DNA of 33,670 nt, taken from Acidobacteriota bacterium. Its GTDB lineage: Bacteria > Acidobacteriota > Terriglobia > Bryobacterales > Bryobacteraceae. Under the pieces are notes generated by a model. The model made no database searches. It was not told the DNA's origin and saw only the letters and a list, made by a program, of their open reading frames with translations. Positions 18,666 to 28,000 of the stretch are shown piece after piece. Position 1 is the stretch's first letter, and each line of letters opens with the position of its first letter. Made by a program: the position numbers and the translations under genes. Location: the NCBI GenBank assembly GCA_018268935.1, contig JAFDVS010000009.1:192281-225950 (forward strand), given 5' to 3'.

Positions 18666-19237
18666 CCTTTGCGGCGCGGGCGCATCTCCCGCGCCAGCCA
18701 CTGCTCGCCGGCACGTAATCGCCGGATGACAGTGGTGAGGGAAGCCCCGACAATCTCGGCCACCTCCAGCAGTTCATAACCGCCGAAATATCGCAGTTGA
18801 ATCACGCGCGCGGCATTCGGATGCACCAGCGCCAAACGCGCCAGAGCGGCGTCGATATCCAGCGTCTGTTCCAGATTGAAGCGCGATCCTTCCACCTCGT
18901 CCTCCAGCGGCAGATCCGGCACCCCGCCGCCGCGTTTGGCGGTTTTGCGCTCTCTCGCGCGGTCCACCACAATCCGCCGCATCACCTTGGCCGCGAAGGC
19001 CAGGAAGTGCGCCTTGTTGCCGATTCGCGGCGGTTCCCGCTCGCCGGCCAGGCGCAGGAAGACCTCGTGGATCAGCCCCGCCGGTTCCAGCGAGACGTTC
19101 TCCCCTTTTCCCCTCAGGCACATCTCGGCGATTCGCTGCATATCGGGATAAGCGATTTGTAGCGCCGCATGCAGCGCCGCCGCGTCACCCGCCTGCCAGC
19201 GCTCCAGCAGCGCCGGGACCGGATCCTCGTTGCTCAT
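18662..19237 (-). CDS. ECF-type sigma factor, TIGR02999/Sigma70_ECF type
   Basis: A 191-residue alternative sigma factor of the type frequent in Acidobacteriota and Planctomycetes. Seen: ALLERWQAGDAAALHAAL at the N-terminus, then region 2 with SLEPAGLIHEVFLRLAG, NKAHFLAFAAKVMRRIVVDRARER, and region 4 with VIQLRYFGGYELLEVAEIVG and LTTVIRRLRAGEQWLAREM. ATG 19237 is chosen because GGAGGGG (complement of 19241-19247) stands 3 bases upstream; an in-frame ATG at 19258 has no such site. No anti-sigma gene is adjacent. It diverges from the heparinase-like gene, which is a plausible but untested target. Confidence 0.93.
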   Translation of the reverse strand: MSNEDPVPALLERWQAGDAAALHAALQIAYPDMQRIAEMCLRGKGENVSLEPAGLIHEVFLRLAGEREPPRIGNKAHFLAFAAKVMRRIVVDRARERKTAKRGGGVPDLPLEDEVEGSRFNLEQTLDIDAALARLALVHPNAARVIQLRYFGGYELLEVAEIVGASLTTVIRRLRAGEQWLAREMRPRRKG

Positions 19238-19423
19238 CGTCCCCTCCACCCCCCACATACGGAAACTACGCAGTTTGCCTCTCGGTTTCTTTTCCTAGGG
19301 AGGGGGACAAATCACCTGTAAGGCGAACTACCGCGGCAACTTCTGTCGAGGATTTCCGTGTGTTCCGGTAGAGGCGATCTCGATTCAGGACGAGACGACC
19401 TAATGAAGACCCAAGGAGATACT
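19238..19423. other. Divergent intergenic region, largest gap in the window
   Basis: About 186 bases between the TIGR02999-type sigma factor and the heparinase-like gene. It holds a small inverted repeat AAACT-acgc-AGTTT just beyond the sigma start, another TCTCG/CGAGA around 19380-19397, and no open frame I would call. Both promoters should lie here, but no consensus pair is clear. Confidence 0.5.
19413..19418 (+). promoter_or_regulatory. Ribosome binding site fixing a GTG start
   Basis: AAGGAG, 5 bases before GTG 19424. It decides the start of the heparinase-like gene against ATG 19403, which has no such site. Confidence 0.7.
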
Positions 19424-22400
19424 GTGAGAATCACTGCTCTATTTGCCGTGCTGATGGCGGCATGCGGGCTGGAACTGGCGCAGGCGCAATCGGCGGGGCT
19501 CGATATCCCCGCCGCGCACCCACGACTCTGGTTCACCCCCGGCCGCCTGGCACAAGCCCGCGCCTGGTACGCATCCAATCCATTTACGCCATCTTCCTCC
19601 GATTATGTTGGCCAAGCGTTTCGCTATCTGATGACCGGCGAGACGCAATATGCGCGCTCGGCCATCGCGCACGCGGTTGCCGTCACCGCTCCCGATCTTG
19701 CCGCCAATTCGCCCGACCCCAATACCGGCGTCGCCAGCGACACCGCGCGCTGGGAAGGCGAAATCGTCATCCTCACTTATGACTGGTGCTACGACCAGAT
19801 GACGCCCGCCGAGCGGACCACGGTTCGCGACCGCTGGAATTTCTACATCAACAACCTGCGCCAAAAACCGTGGGGCGGGCCCAGCATGCCGCAAAGCAAC
19901 TACTATTGGGGCTATCTGCGCAATGAGTTCGAATGGGCCATCGCCACGTGGGGCGAAAGCACCATGGCGGAGACGTTTCTCAACCACGCGCTCACCACGC
20001 GCTGGCAGAACTCGTTTGTCCCGCACGCGCTCAGCGGCGGGCTTGGCGGCGTGTTTCAGGAAGGCAGCGGCTACGGCCGCGCCCTGGCGGAGTATTCCAC
20101 CGTGCCGCTGATCTCTTCCGCCCTCATGAACCGCGATCTCACCGCCGAATCGAACTACTTTCGCGACGCGGTGTTCTACATGATCTACGCCACTCCGCCG
20201 GCGCGTACGGCGCTGCGATCATCGGGCTCGCTCTATTGGGAGCTGTTCCCCTTCGCCGATGACGAGCGTTTCATCGATGGCGGCAATGCTTCAGCAGGCT
20301 CGTGGGCGCAGTTCATGTGGGCCATGGCCGACAAGTGGCGCGATTCGGGCGTTGGCAAGTATGCGCGGCGATGGATCAACATGGTGGGCTCATCGCCCTC
20401 GCGCTTCGTGCGCGCTGTGGATCGCGGCGGGCAGGAGTTGCCGTTCTCGCAACTGGCGCTCGATTACTACGCGCCCGGCCCTGGCTATCTCTACGGACGC
20501 AATAATTGGAATCCGCAATCGACCGTATTCCATGTGCAACTGAGCGAAGCCTACGACGAAGGACACGGTCACGATGACATGGGCAACTGGCAGATCTGGC
20601 GCAACGGCCGCTGGCTGAGCCGGGAAAGCACTGGCTATGCGCAGACGCTGGCCGGCTTTGCCGGATCGGGCTCGGTGGAGACCACGCATCCCCTGGCGCA
20701 CAACAGCCTGCTGGTCAACCAGCGCGGATACGCGCTTGGCGAGCGCAACGGCCGCCCGATTGTGAAGCGCATCCACAGCGGTACGGACTTCGTCTTCGGC
20801 GCCGTGGACATCACGCCGCCGTTCCGCAACAACCTCATCCAGTATCCGCATCCGGAGCGCGAGAACGCCGAAGCCGTACGAGTGGAGCGCGAGTATCTCT
20901 TCATCCGCCCGCTGGAAACGATGCTTGTGTTTGACCGTGTGCTGTCGGCCACCGCCAGCGTGCCGAAGACGTTTCTGGCCCACTTTGAGCGCCAGCCGGT
21001 AGCGGACGGAACCAATAGCTGGCTGGCTGTGAATGGCGATCAGGCGCTTCGTGTCACGACGCTTCTGCCGGCGAATCCCGTGCAGCGCGTGATCACCGAA
21101 GGCGGCGCGATCGGGCAGTACCGGCTGGAATCGGAAACATCAGGCGCGCTGCAAAGCTACATGCTGCATGTGATGCAGGCTCGTGACGCCTCGGGACAGA
21201 ACGTGCAGGCGCAGGTCACTGATACCGGTAGCCTCTATGTGGTGACGCTGCAGCATCCCACGCTGGGATATGCGCGGGTGCAGTTTGCCAAGGGCTCTGC
21301 CAGCAGTGGCGGCGGCATTGCCTATTCCGCTTCCGCTATGCCATCCACCGTCGAGCCTCTACTCGATCGCATTCAAGGCATTACGATGACGGACAACGGG
21401 CCGCTTTGGGAGACACTTGGTGCTCCGCCTCCGCCTGACACCACGCTGCCTGTGGTTGCGATTACCTCGCCGACCGCCGGCCAATCGTTGGCGGGCTCCT
21501 TTACGGCGAGCGCGGCAGCTTCCGACAACGTGGGTGTGACGGGCGTGCAGTTCCTCGTCGATGGCGTGGCCTACGGTGCGGAAGACACGCAGGCTCCCTA
21601 TTCGGTGTCTGTCACGGGACTCGCAGCCGGAGCGCATACGGTAAGCGCTGTGGCTCGCGACGCGGCGGGGAATACCGCCAACGCGGCCGTGGTCAGCATT
21701 ACTGTGGTGGATGCTGTCTCGGTGGCTATCACTTCGCCCACGGCTGGGCAGACCTTGCCTGGCGGATCGTTCACCGCGACGGCTTCGGCTTCGGGCAGTG
21801 TGCTGGGTGTGCAGTTTGTGATCGACGGGGCGAATTACGGCGCGGAAGATACTGTGGCGCCCTATTCGATTACCGTCTCGGGGCTCGCCTCCGGTGCGCA
21901 TACGATCGCGGCGATTGCTCGCGGCAGTTCCACCAGCGTCACTTCATCGACGGTGAACTTCAGCGTGGCCACGACAACGGTCACCGCGACAGTCACGTCT
22001 CCCACCGCTGGACAGACGTTGTCGAGTGGCACGTTCACAGCGACTGCGTCCACCACCGGTACTGTGCTCGGTGTGCAGTTCGTCATCGACGGGGCGAACT
22101 ACGGGTCTGAGGATACAGTGGCACCGTACTCGGTGGCGGTGTCCGGGCTCACGTCCGGTGCGCATACGATCGTTGCGAGGGCACGGCACAGCGGCGGTAC
22201 GGCGAGTTCCGCCACCGTGAGCTTCAGCGTGGCGGCTGCCACCGTCACTGTCGCGGTAACTTCGCCCACCTCCGGGCAAGCACTATCGAGTGGTTCGTTC
22301 ACGGCGGCTGCATCCACCACCGGCACAGTGCTCGGCGTGCAGTTCGTCATCGACGGGGCGAATTACGGAGCCGAAGATACCGCCGCGCCCTACTCCGTGG

Positions 22401-22957
22401 CCGTGTCGGGGCTCGCGCCTGGCGCGCATTCCATCGCCGCACGGGCGCGTCACAGCGGGGGAACGGCGGTTTCCGCCACCGTGAACTTCACCGTTTCCGC
22501 ACCCACTGCGTTCTCGCCGATTCGCGTCAATGCAGGCGGACCCGCCTACACCGATCCGAATGGCAACGTCTGGAGCGCTGACCGCGGCTTCACCGGCGGT
22601 TACACCTTCCAGACCACTGCCGCCATCAGCAACACGACAACGCCCAAGCTCTACCAGAGCGAACGGCTCAGCAACCGGCAGTTCTACTACCGCTTCCAGG
22701 TGCCCAACGGAACCTACAGCGTGAAGTTGAAGTTCGCTGAAATCTACCACCGCGCCGCAGGGAAACGCGTCCTGAACGTGCAGCTCAACGGCGCGCAGGT
22801 GGAAACCAATTTCGACGCATTTGCCGCTTCCGGTGGCTTTGCCCGAGCCATCGACCGGGTGCACACGGTGAACGTGACGAACGGCGTGCTGGAGATTCGC
22901 ATCGTGCCGGTGGTCGACGATGGGAAGATCAACGCGTTCGAGATTACCCAGCAGTAG
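19424..22957 (+). CDS. Secreted heparinase-II/III-like modular enzyme with four Ig-like repeats and a malectin domain
   Basis: A 1,177-residue protein, starting at GTG 19424 (AAGGAG 5 bases upstream); an ATG at 19403 is in frame but lacks this site. The signal peptide ends LAQAQ. About 30-400 form a helical (alpha/alpha)-toroid-like domain (HPRLWFTPGRLAQARAWY, ILTYDWCYDQMTP, NYYWGYLRNEFEWA). About 375-640 match the heparinase II/III beta-sandwich region, with GHGHDDMGNWQIWRNGRWLS (His381, His383, Asp384). About 677-1028 are four Ig-like repeats of about 88 residues. About 1031-1177 are a malectin-type sugar-binding domain (IRVNAGGPAYTDPNG, YSVKLKFAEIYH). By family it is a polysaccharide lyase or hydrolase acting outside the cell; the exact glycan is unknown. 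Confidence 0.82.
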   Translation: MRITALFAVLMAACGLELAQAQSAGLDIPAAHPRLWFTPGRLAQARAWYASNPFTPSSSDYVGQAFRYLMTGETQYARSAIAHAVAVTAPDLAANSPDPNTGVASDTARWEGEIVILTYDWCYDQMTPAERTTVRDRWNFYINNLRQKPWGGPSMPQSNYYWGYLRNEFEWAIATWGESTMAETFLNHALTTRWQNSFVPHALSGGLGGVFQEGSGYGRALAEYSTVPLISSALMNRDLTAESNYFRDAVFYMIYATPPARTALRSSGSLYWELFPFADDERFIDGGNASAGSWAQFMWAMADKWRDSGVGKYARRWINMVGSSPSRFVRAVDRGGQELPFSQLALDYYAPGPGYLYGRNNWNPQSTVFHVQLSEAYDEGHGHDDMGNWQIWRNGRWLSRESTGYAQTLAGFAGSGSVETTHPLAHNSLLVNQRGYALGERNGRPIVKRIHSGTDFVFGAVDITPPFRNNLIQYPHPERENAEAVRVEREYLFIRPLETMLVFDRVLSATASVPKTFLAHFERQPVADGTNSWLAVNGDQALRVTTLLPANPVQRVITEGGAIGQYRLESETSGALQSYMLHVMQARDASGQNVQAQVTDTGSLYVVTLQHPTLGYARVQFAKGSASSGGGIAYSASAMPSTVEPLLDRIQGITMTDNGPLWETLGAPPPPDTTLPVVAITSPTAGQSLAGSFTASAAASDNVGVTGVQFLVDGVAYGAEDTQAPYSVSVTGLAAGAHTVSAVARDAAGNTANAAVVSITVVDAVSVAITSPTAGQTLPGGSFTATASASGSVLGVQFVIDGANYGAEDTVAPYSITVSGLASGAHTIAAIARGSSTSVTSSTVNFSVATTTVTATVTSPTAGQTLSSGTFTATASTTGTVLGVQFVIDGANYGSEDTVAPYSVAVSGLTSGAHTIVARARHSGGTASSATVSFSVAAATVTVAVTSPTSGQALSSGSFTAAASTTGTVLGVQFVIDGANYGAEDTAAPYSVAVSGLAPGAHSIAARARHSGGTAVSATVNFTVSAPTAFSPIRVNAGGPAYTDPNGNVWSADRGFTGGYTFQTTAAISNTTTPKLYQSERLSNRQFYYRFQVPNGTYSVKLKFAEIYHRAAGKRVLNVQLNGAQVETNFDAFAASGGFARAIDRVHTVNVTNGVLEIRIVPVVDDGKINAFEITQQ
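21452..22505 (+). repeat. Four tandem coding repeats for Ig-like domains
   Basis: Units begin near 21452, 21722, 21987 and 22250, with a spacing of about 263-270 bases. Each encodes a variant of TSPTAGQ, then GVQFVIDGANYGAEDT, APYSVAVSGL and GAHTI. Units 2, 3 and 4 are far more alike than unit 1 at protein and DNA level, pointing to recent duplication or gene conversion. Confidence 0.85.
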
Positions 22958-22959
22958 CT

Positions 22960-22988
22960 TTGCCTGGTCTTGCCACGTGTGCTAGCGT
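22960..22988 (+). promoter_or_regulatory. Candidate promoter before the GH65-like gene
   Basis: TTGCCT (22960-22965), 17-base spacer, TAGCGT (22983-22988). It lies directly after the heparinase-like stop and 16 bases before ATG 23005. Spacing is ideal but the -10 match is modest; the gene may instead be read through from upstream. Confidence 0.3.
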
Positions 22989-23004
22989 ACGGGGCGAAGA
23001 TCCC

Positions 23005-25059
23005 ATGAGTAATCGAATCAGCCGCCGCGGCATCCTGACCGGATCCGCGGCGGTATTGCGTGGAGCCCAATCGCTGAACCGCGAAGCGCTGGTGCGGCGT
23101 CACAACCCGGTGTTGCAGGCGGTGAACCCGCGTTCCCCGCTTTCCGTCGGCAACGGCGAGTTCGCCTTCACTGCGGATGTGACCGGATTGCAATCCATCG
23201 CACCCGCCTACGAGAAAGGCATCCCGCTGTGCACGCAGTCGCAATGGGGCTGGCACAGCGTCCCGATTCCGGAGGGATTGACGCCGGAACAATTGAAGCT
23301 GGAAATGTTTGATACCTACGGGCGGCAGGTAGGCTACAAAACCAACCCGCGCGGGCAGGAGAAGCTGTACAACTGGCTGCGGGAGAATCCGCACCGGCTG
23401 AATCTGGGACGAGTCGGCCTTGCACTCGATGGCAAGCCGATCGTGCCGGCGGAGTTGAGCGGCATCCATCAGGAGCTCGATCTCTGGAGCGGTACGCTGA
23501 AGAGCCGCTTCACGCTGCAAGGCGCAGCGGTGTCCGTGCTCACCGCCTGCCATCCGGAACAGGATGCACTGGGTGTTGTTGTGGAATCCCCGCTGGCCGC
23601 ATCCGGCCGGCTGGGTGTGTTCATCGAATTTCCCTACGGCTCGCCGGCGGTGAATGCTTCGGATTGGAATAAGGCCGGTCAGCATCAAACCACGGTGCTG
23701 GCGAGCAGCGCTTCGCACATGCGCCTGGAACGGCGGCTCGATGGCGACCGCTACTACGTGACACTGTCCGGCGCCACGGCAACGAAGACTGCCGGGCATC
23801 GCATCACACTCGGCGGCGAGCGCATCGAATTCGTGTGCGCCTTCCATCGTAGTGCGGCTCAGGCTCCCAAGCTCACTGCGAAGCAGGTACTGGCCGCCAG
23901 CGAGGCCCACTGGAAGCGCTTCTGGTCCACGGGCGGCGCCATCGATCTGTCAGGAAGCACGGACAAGCGCGCTGCTGAACTGGAGCGGCGCATCGTCTTG
24001 TCGCAATACCTCACCGCGATTCAATGCTCCGGCTCCGCGCCGCCGCAGGAAACCGGACTCACCTGCAATAGCTGGTACGGCAAGTTCCATCTGGAAATGC
24101 ACTGGTGGCACGCGGCCCATTTCCCGTTGTGGGGACGCACGCCGTTGCTCGAACGCAGCCTCGCTTATTACCAGCGAATTCTCCCGGTGGCGCAGGCAAA
24201 GGCGCGCCAGCAAGGCTATCGCGGCGCACGCTGGCCAAAGATGACCGATCTCGAAGGCCGCGACAGCCCTTCGAACGTCGGCGAGATGTTGATCTGGCAG
24301 CAGCCGCATCCGATCGCGATGGCCGAGCTTTGCTACCGCGCCCATCCGGATACGCAGACCGCGAAGCGCTATGCGGAGATCGTCTTCCAATCGGCGGAGT
24401 TCATGGCCGATTTCGCAGTGGAACGCAACGGCCGCTATGTGCTTGGGCCGCCGCTGATTCCGGCGCAGGAAAACCATCCGCCGCGGGAAACCTGGAACCC
24501 AACATTCGAGCTTTCCCAATGGATGGAGATGCTCGGTGTGGCGCAGGCGTGGCGCAAGCGCAACGGCCTCAAACCCGAGCCCAAGTGGGACGATGTCCGC
24601 AAACGCCTCTCCGCGCTGCCGGTCAAAGACGGATTCTATCTCGCGCACGAAAACTGTCCGCAGACGTTCACCCAGCGCCATCGCGATCATCCGTCGATGC
24701 TCGGCGCCTACGGTGTGCTCTCCGGCGAGGGTGTAGACAAAGAAACCATGCGCCGCACGCTCGCCAAGGTAATGAAGGACTGGCAGTGGCCCGACACCTG
24801 GGGCTGGGATTTTCCCATGACCGCCATGGCCGCGGCCAAACTCGGCGAGCCGCAGACTGCCATCGACGCGCTCTTCATCGACTCGCCGAAGAACGAATGG
24901 CTCCCCAACGGGCACAACTACCAGCGGCCGAATTTGCCACTCTATCTGCCGGGCAACGGCGGCTTGCTTGCCGCCGCCGCCATGATGGCCGCGAAGTGGA
25001 ACGGATTCCCCGAGGCCACCTGGAAGGTGCGCCACGAGGGGCTCCATCCCTGGCTCTAG
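23005..25059 (+). CDS. Tat-exported GH65-like glycoside hydrolase (six-hairpin family)
   Basis: About 684 residues. The N-terminus SNRISRRGILTGSAAVL is a twin-arginine-like signal. An N-terminal beta-sandwich begins HNPVLQAVNPRSPLSVGNGEFAF, as in GH65-type and related proteins. The (alpha/alpha)6-barrel follows, with SWYGKFHLEMHWWHAAHFPLWG (Glu364 in the place of the GH65 FWDTE block), the conserved NGHNYQRPNLPLYLPGNGG near the end, and TWGWDFPMTAMAA. The catalytic acid cannot be named with confidence. It follows the heparinase-like gene by 47 bases, so both probably serve one glycan. ATG 23005 is chosen over an upstream in-frame codon at 22960, because it starts the signal sequence. Confidence 0.78.
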   Translation: MSNRISRRGILTGSAAVLRGAQSLNREALVRRHNPVLQAVNPRSPLSVGNGEFAFTADVTGLQSIAPAYEKGIPLCTQSQWGWHSVPIPEGLTPEQLKLEMFDTYGRQVGYKTNPRGQEKLYNWLRENPHRLNLGRVGLALDGKPIVPAELSGIHQELDLWSGTLKSRFTLQGAAVSVLTACHPEQDALGVVVESPLAASGRLGVFIEFPYGSPAVNASDWNKAGQHQTTVLASSASHMRLERRLDGDRYYVTLSGATATKTAGHRITLGGERIEFVCAFHRSAAQAPKLTAKQVLAASEAHWKRFWSTGGAIDLSGSTDKRAAELERRIVLSQYLTAIQCSGSAPPQETGLTCNSWYGKFHLEMHWWHAAHFPLWGRTPLLERSLAYYQRILPVAQAKARQQGYRGARWPKMTDLEGRDSPSNVGEMLIWQQPHPIAMAELCYRAHPDTQTAKRYAEIVFQSAEFMADFAVERNGRYVLGPPLIPAQENHPPRETWNPTFELSQWMEMLGVAQAWRKRNGLKPEPKWDDVRKRLSALPVKDGFYLAHENCPQTFTQRHRDHPSMLGAYGVLSGEGVDKETMRRTLAKVMKDWQWPDTWGWDFPMTAMAAAKLGEPQTAIDALFIDSPKNEWLPNGHNYQRPNLPLYLPGNGGLLAAAAMMAAKWNGFPEATWKVRHEGLHPWL

Positions 25060-25061
25060 TT

Positions 25062-28000
25062 TCAGAACTTCAACACGAGAGCAAACTGGATCACGCGCGG
25101 CGAGTTCGTCGTGTTGGTGATCGTGCTGAATGCCGCACTTGTCGCCGTCAGGTTCGCTCCGCCGAACAGAGCGCGATTGAAGGCGTTGAACGAATCGGTG
25201 CGGAATTGCAGCTTCATCTGTTCGCGAATGGCGAAGTCTTTCGTCACCGAGAAGTTGATGTTGTTCGTCCCATCCAGACGCAGGTTATTGAACAATGTCG
25301 GGAAGGTGCGGTAGTTCTGCGAAAGCTGCTGGTTCGAAATGAGGTTGAACCGCGAAGTGTCGAACGACCGGTTCACCGCGCGCGGATTGTAGTTGAGATC
25401 GCCGCCGTAGTAGATCAGGTTGCCCCACGATAGCGGCGCGCCTTCGTGGTAGGTGTACATCGTCGACATCGCCCAATCGCCGCAAAGCAGGTTCGCCACC
25501 TTGTTCGCATCGGAGAAGAATGACTTGCCACGCCCGAATGGGAGTTGATACAGCGCACTGGCGCCGAAGGTGTTGGGCCGGTCATAAGACGAGACGCGCT
25601 TTTCCAGCGCGAAGTCGCCGTTGTTCAAATAGCTGACCCGTTCCATCAGCCGCGAATGCGTGTAGTTGAGATTGAACAGCAAGCCCTTGGTCATGCGGCG
25701 TGCGAAGCGGAGCGCCACTTGATGGAAGTACGATCCGCCGTTGGTCATATCCTGCATCGTGACACCGGTGAACGTGGGGAACGGCCGCAGAATGTTCGAG
25801 ACCGATGTCGTCGATCCGTTCAAACTTGTACCCGGCAGCAGCCCCGCCATGGGGTTGGGTACCACCGCGGCAAGGGCGCTGATGGTCGCGTTGTCGCGCA
25901 ACGGCGACCGGCTCAGGTACTGCGACGGCAGTGAGCCGAAGTTATAGTTCGTCGCCAGGTGCACCGAGTGGTTCCCGATATATCCCACCTGGATGGTCGT
26001 CGCCTTCGTCAGTTCATGCTGGATATCGAAAGTCCAGCGCAGGCTGTACTGCCGCTCCAGCGCCGGATTCAAATAGGTGACGCTTTGGCCGAGGAACGTA
26101 TTCACTCCCTGTGACGATCCGGGCGGTTGCTGAATCCCGTTCGGGAACGGATTGCTGAGCGTCGTTGCCGGTGTCAGATAGCTGTTGTTCGTAGCCACAT
26201 AGGTGTTGGTGAAGCTGAAGCCGGGCTGTTGCGGCAGCAGCACGCCATAGAGGTAGTCGAAGATGCCTGCCCCGGTGCGGAACACCGTGCGGCCCTTCAA
26301 CGCGGCTGGTGTCCAACTCAGGCCGAAGCGCGGGCTGAAGGATCGGGTTGGCATTTCCGTAGCTGTACGATGGCTATCCGTGGCGAACAAGAGGCCACCG
26401 GTGGGGATAAACTGGCTCGCCGGCAATTGCGCCAGCGGCGCTTTCGCGTATGCCGCCGATGCAGCAGCCGTCGCCTGATTGATGGCCGCCATGTCGAATC
26501 CCGACGACATGCGGTTCCACCGTTCGGTAGTCGGCCCGATGTACTCGTAGCGGATACCCAAATTCAACGTCACGTCGGAGCGCAGGTGCCAATCGTCCTG
26601 AAGGAATAGGACGTTGTATTTCGCCGTGCTCTTCGCCGTGGCGTTGATAGACAAGTTCCCGCTGGAGGGCTGTCCCAGCAGGAACGCGGCCATCGATCCG
26701 CCAAGCGGCGCACCCGCGGCCGTCGAGTTGGCTTTCACCCACGTGTTGTCGAAGGTGTAGTTGCCCGTCGCTCCAGACCAGTTGAAGTTCGAAAAGTCGA
26801 GCACGCGCAATTCACCGCCGAACTTGATGGTGTGCGTCCCTTTGATCTTCGTCAGGCTTCCAAACACCTGGTAGGTGTTGTACGGCTGATCGGAGTAATG
26901 CAGGTTCGTTTCCGGGCTCGCCACCAGGAAGCCGTCGGAGAACGCGAATTGCGGCATCAGCAGGCGCGTCGCGTTCGAAGCAACGTAACTCGGGAAACCC
27001 AACTGCGTCGGGTCATAGCCGAAGCTGTTCTGATCATAGTAGGCGCGGTAGCGGTTGTAGCCCGCGCGCAGGTTGCCGATCAGCGTGGGCGAAAACGTGT
27101 GGACGTCGTCGATATTGGCGCCCCACAGGCTGCGGTAGGCTGCTTCTCCCTTGGCGATGTTGCTGAAAATATCGCCGGACCGCTGCTGCCAGAGGCTCTG
27201 CCGGATGCCACCCGTCAGTTTGTTCGCGTTGCTGATGTTGAAATCCAAGCGGCCCGAAAACGAGTAGTAGCTGTTATTCGTCGTCAGCGGCGCGAAGTAG
27301 TTGTTCGTCCCATCGGCCTTCCCGGCGAAGTTCGGCATGCCGATGAAATTCAGATAATTCGTGGCGATAGGATTGATGCGATTCTGTGGCACGATATTGC
27401 CCGGGAATGCCTGGCGCGTCACCGTGCTGCCGGAAAGCACCGCGGTGGCCGGGTCGTAGATCGTGTAGTTCGTCCCCAGCCGCAGCAGTTCGGAAAAATC
27501 GCCCTTGCGTTCCGCCGCCGTGGGAACTGTAGTGTAAGTCGGCGCGGGTTCACTGTTTTTGTGGCCCTCGTAGGTGAAGAACCAGAACAGCTTGTCCTTT
27601 CCGTCATAGAGCTTCGGCAACATCACCGGACCACCCGCTGTAATGCCCCATTGATTCTGGCGAAACACCGTCTTCTTCCCGCCGGAGGCATTGGTGAAGA
27701 ATGGGGTCGCGGTGAGGTTCGAGGTTTGATTGAACTCCGAAAGCGAGCCATGCAGTCCGTTCGTGCCGCCTTTGGTGATGATCTGCACCGTGCCGCCGCC
27801 CGAGCCGCCATAAGCGGCATCGACGTTCAGCACATCCACCTTCACTTCGCTCACGGAATCCACCGGAGGGCTGAAGGCTGCCCGGCGATCATTCTGTGTG
27901 GTGGCATTGCCCAGCGTGCCGAGGTTCGGCACACCATCGAGCAATACTTCATTGGCTCCCGCCACCGCGCCGCCCATGCCGAGGTTCGAGAAACCCGAAT

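Noticed and set aside
21452..22505. Spaced DNA repeats as a CRISPR-like array
   Set aside because: Units of about 265 bases are in frame and encode Ig-like domains; there are no short repeats with unique spacers.
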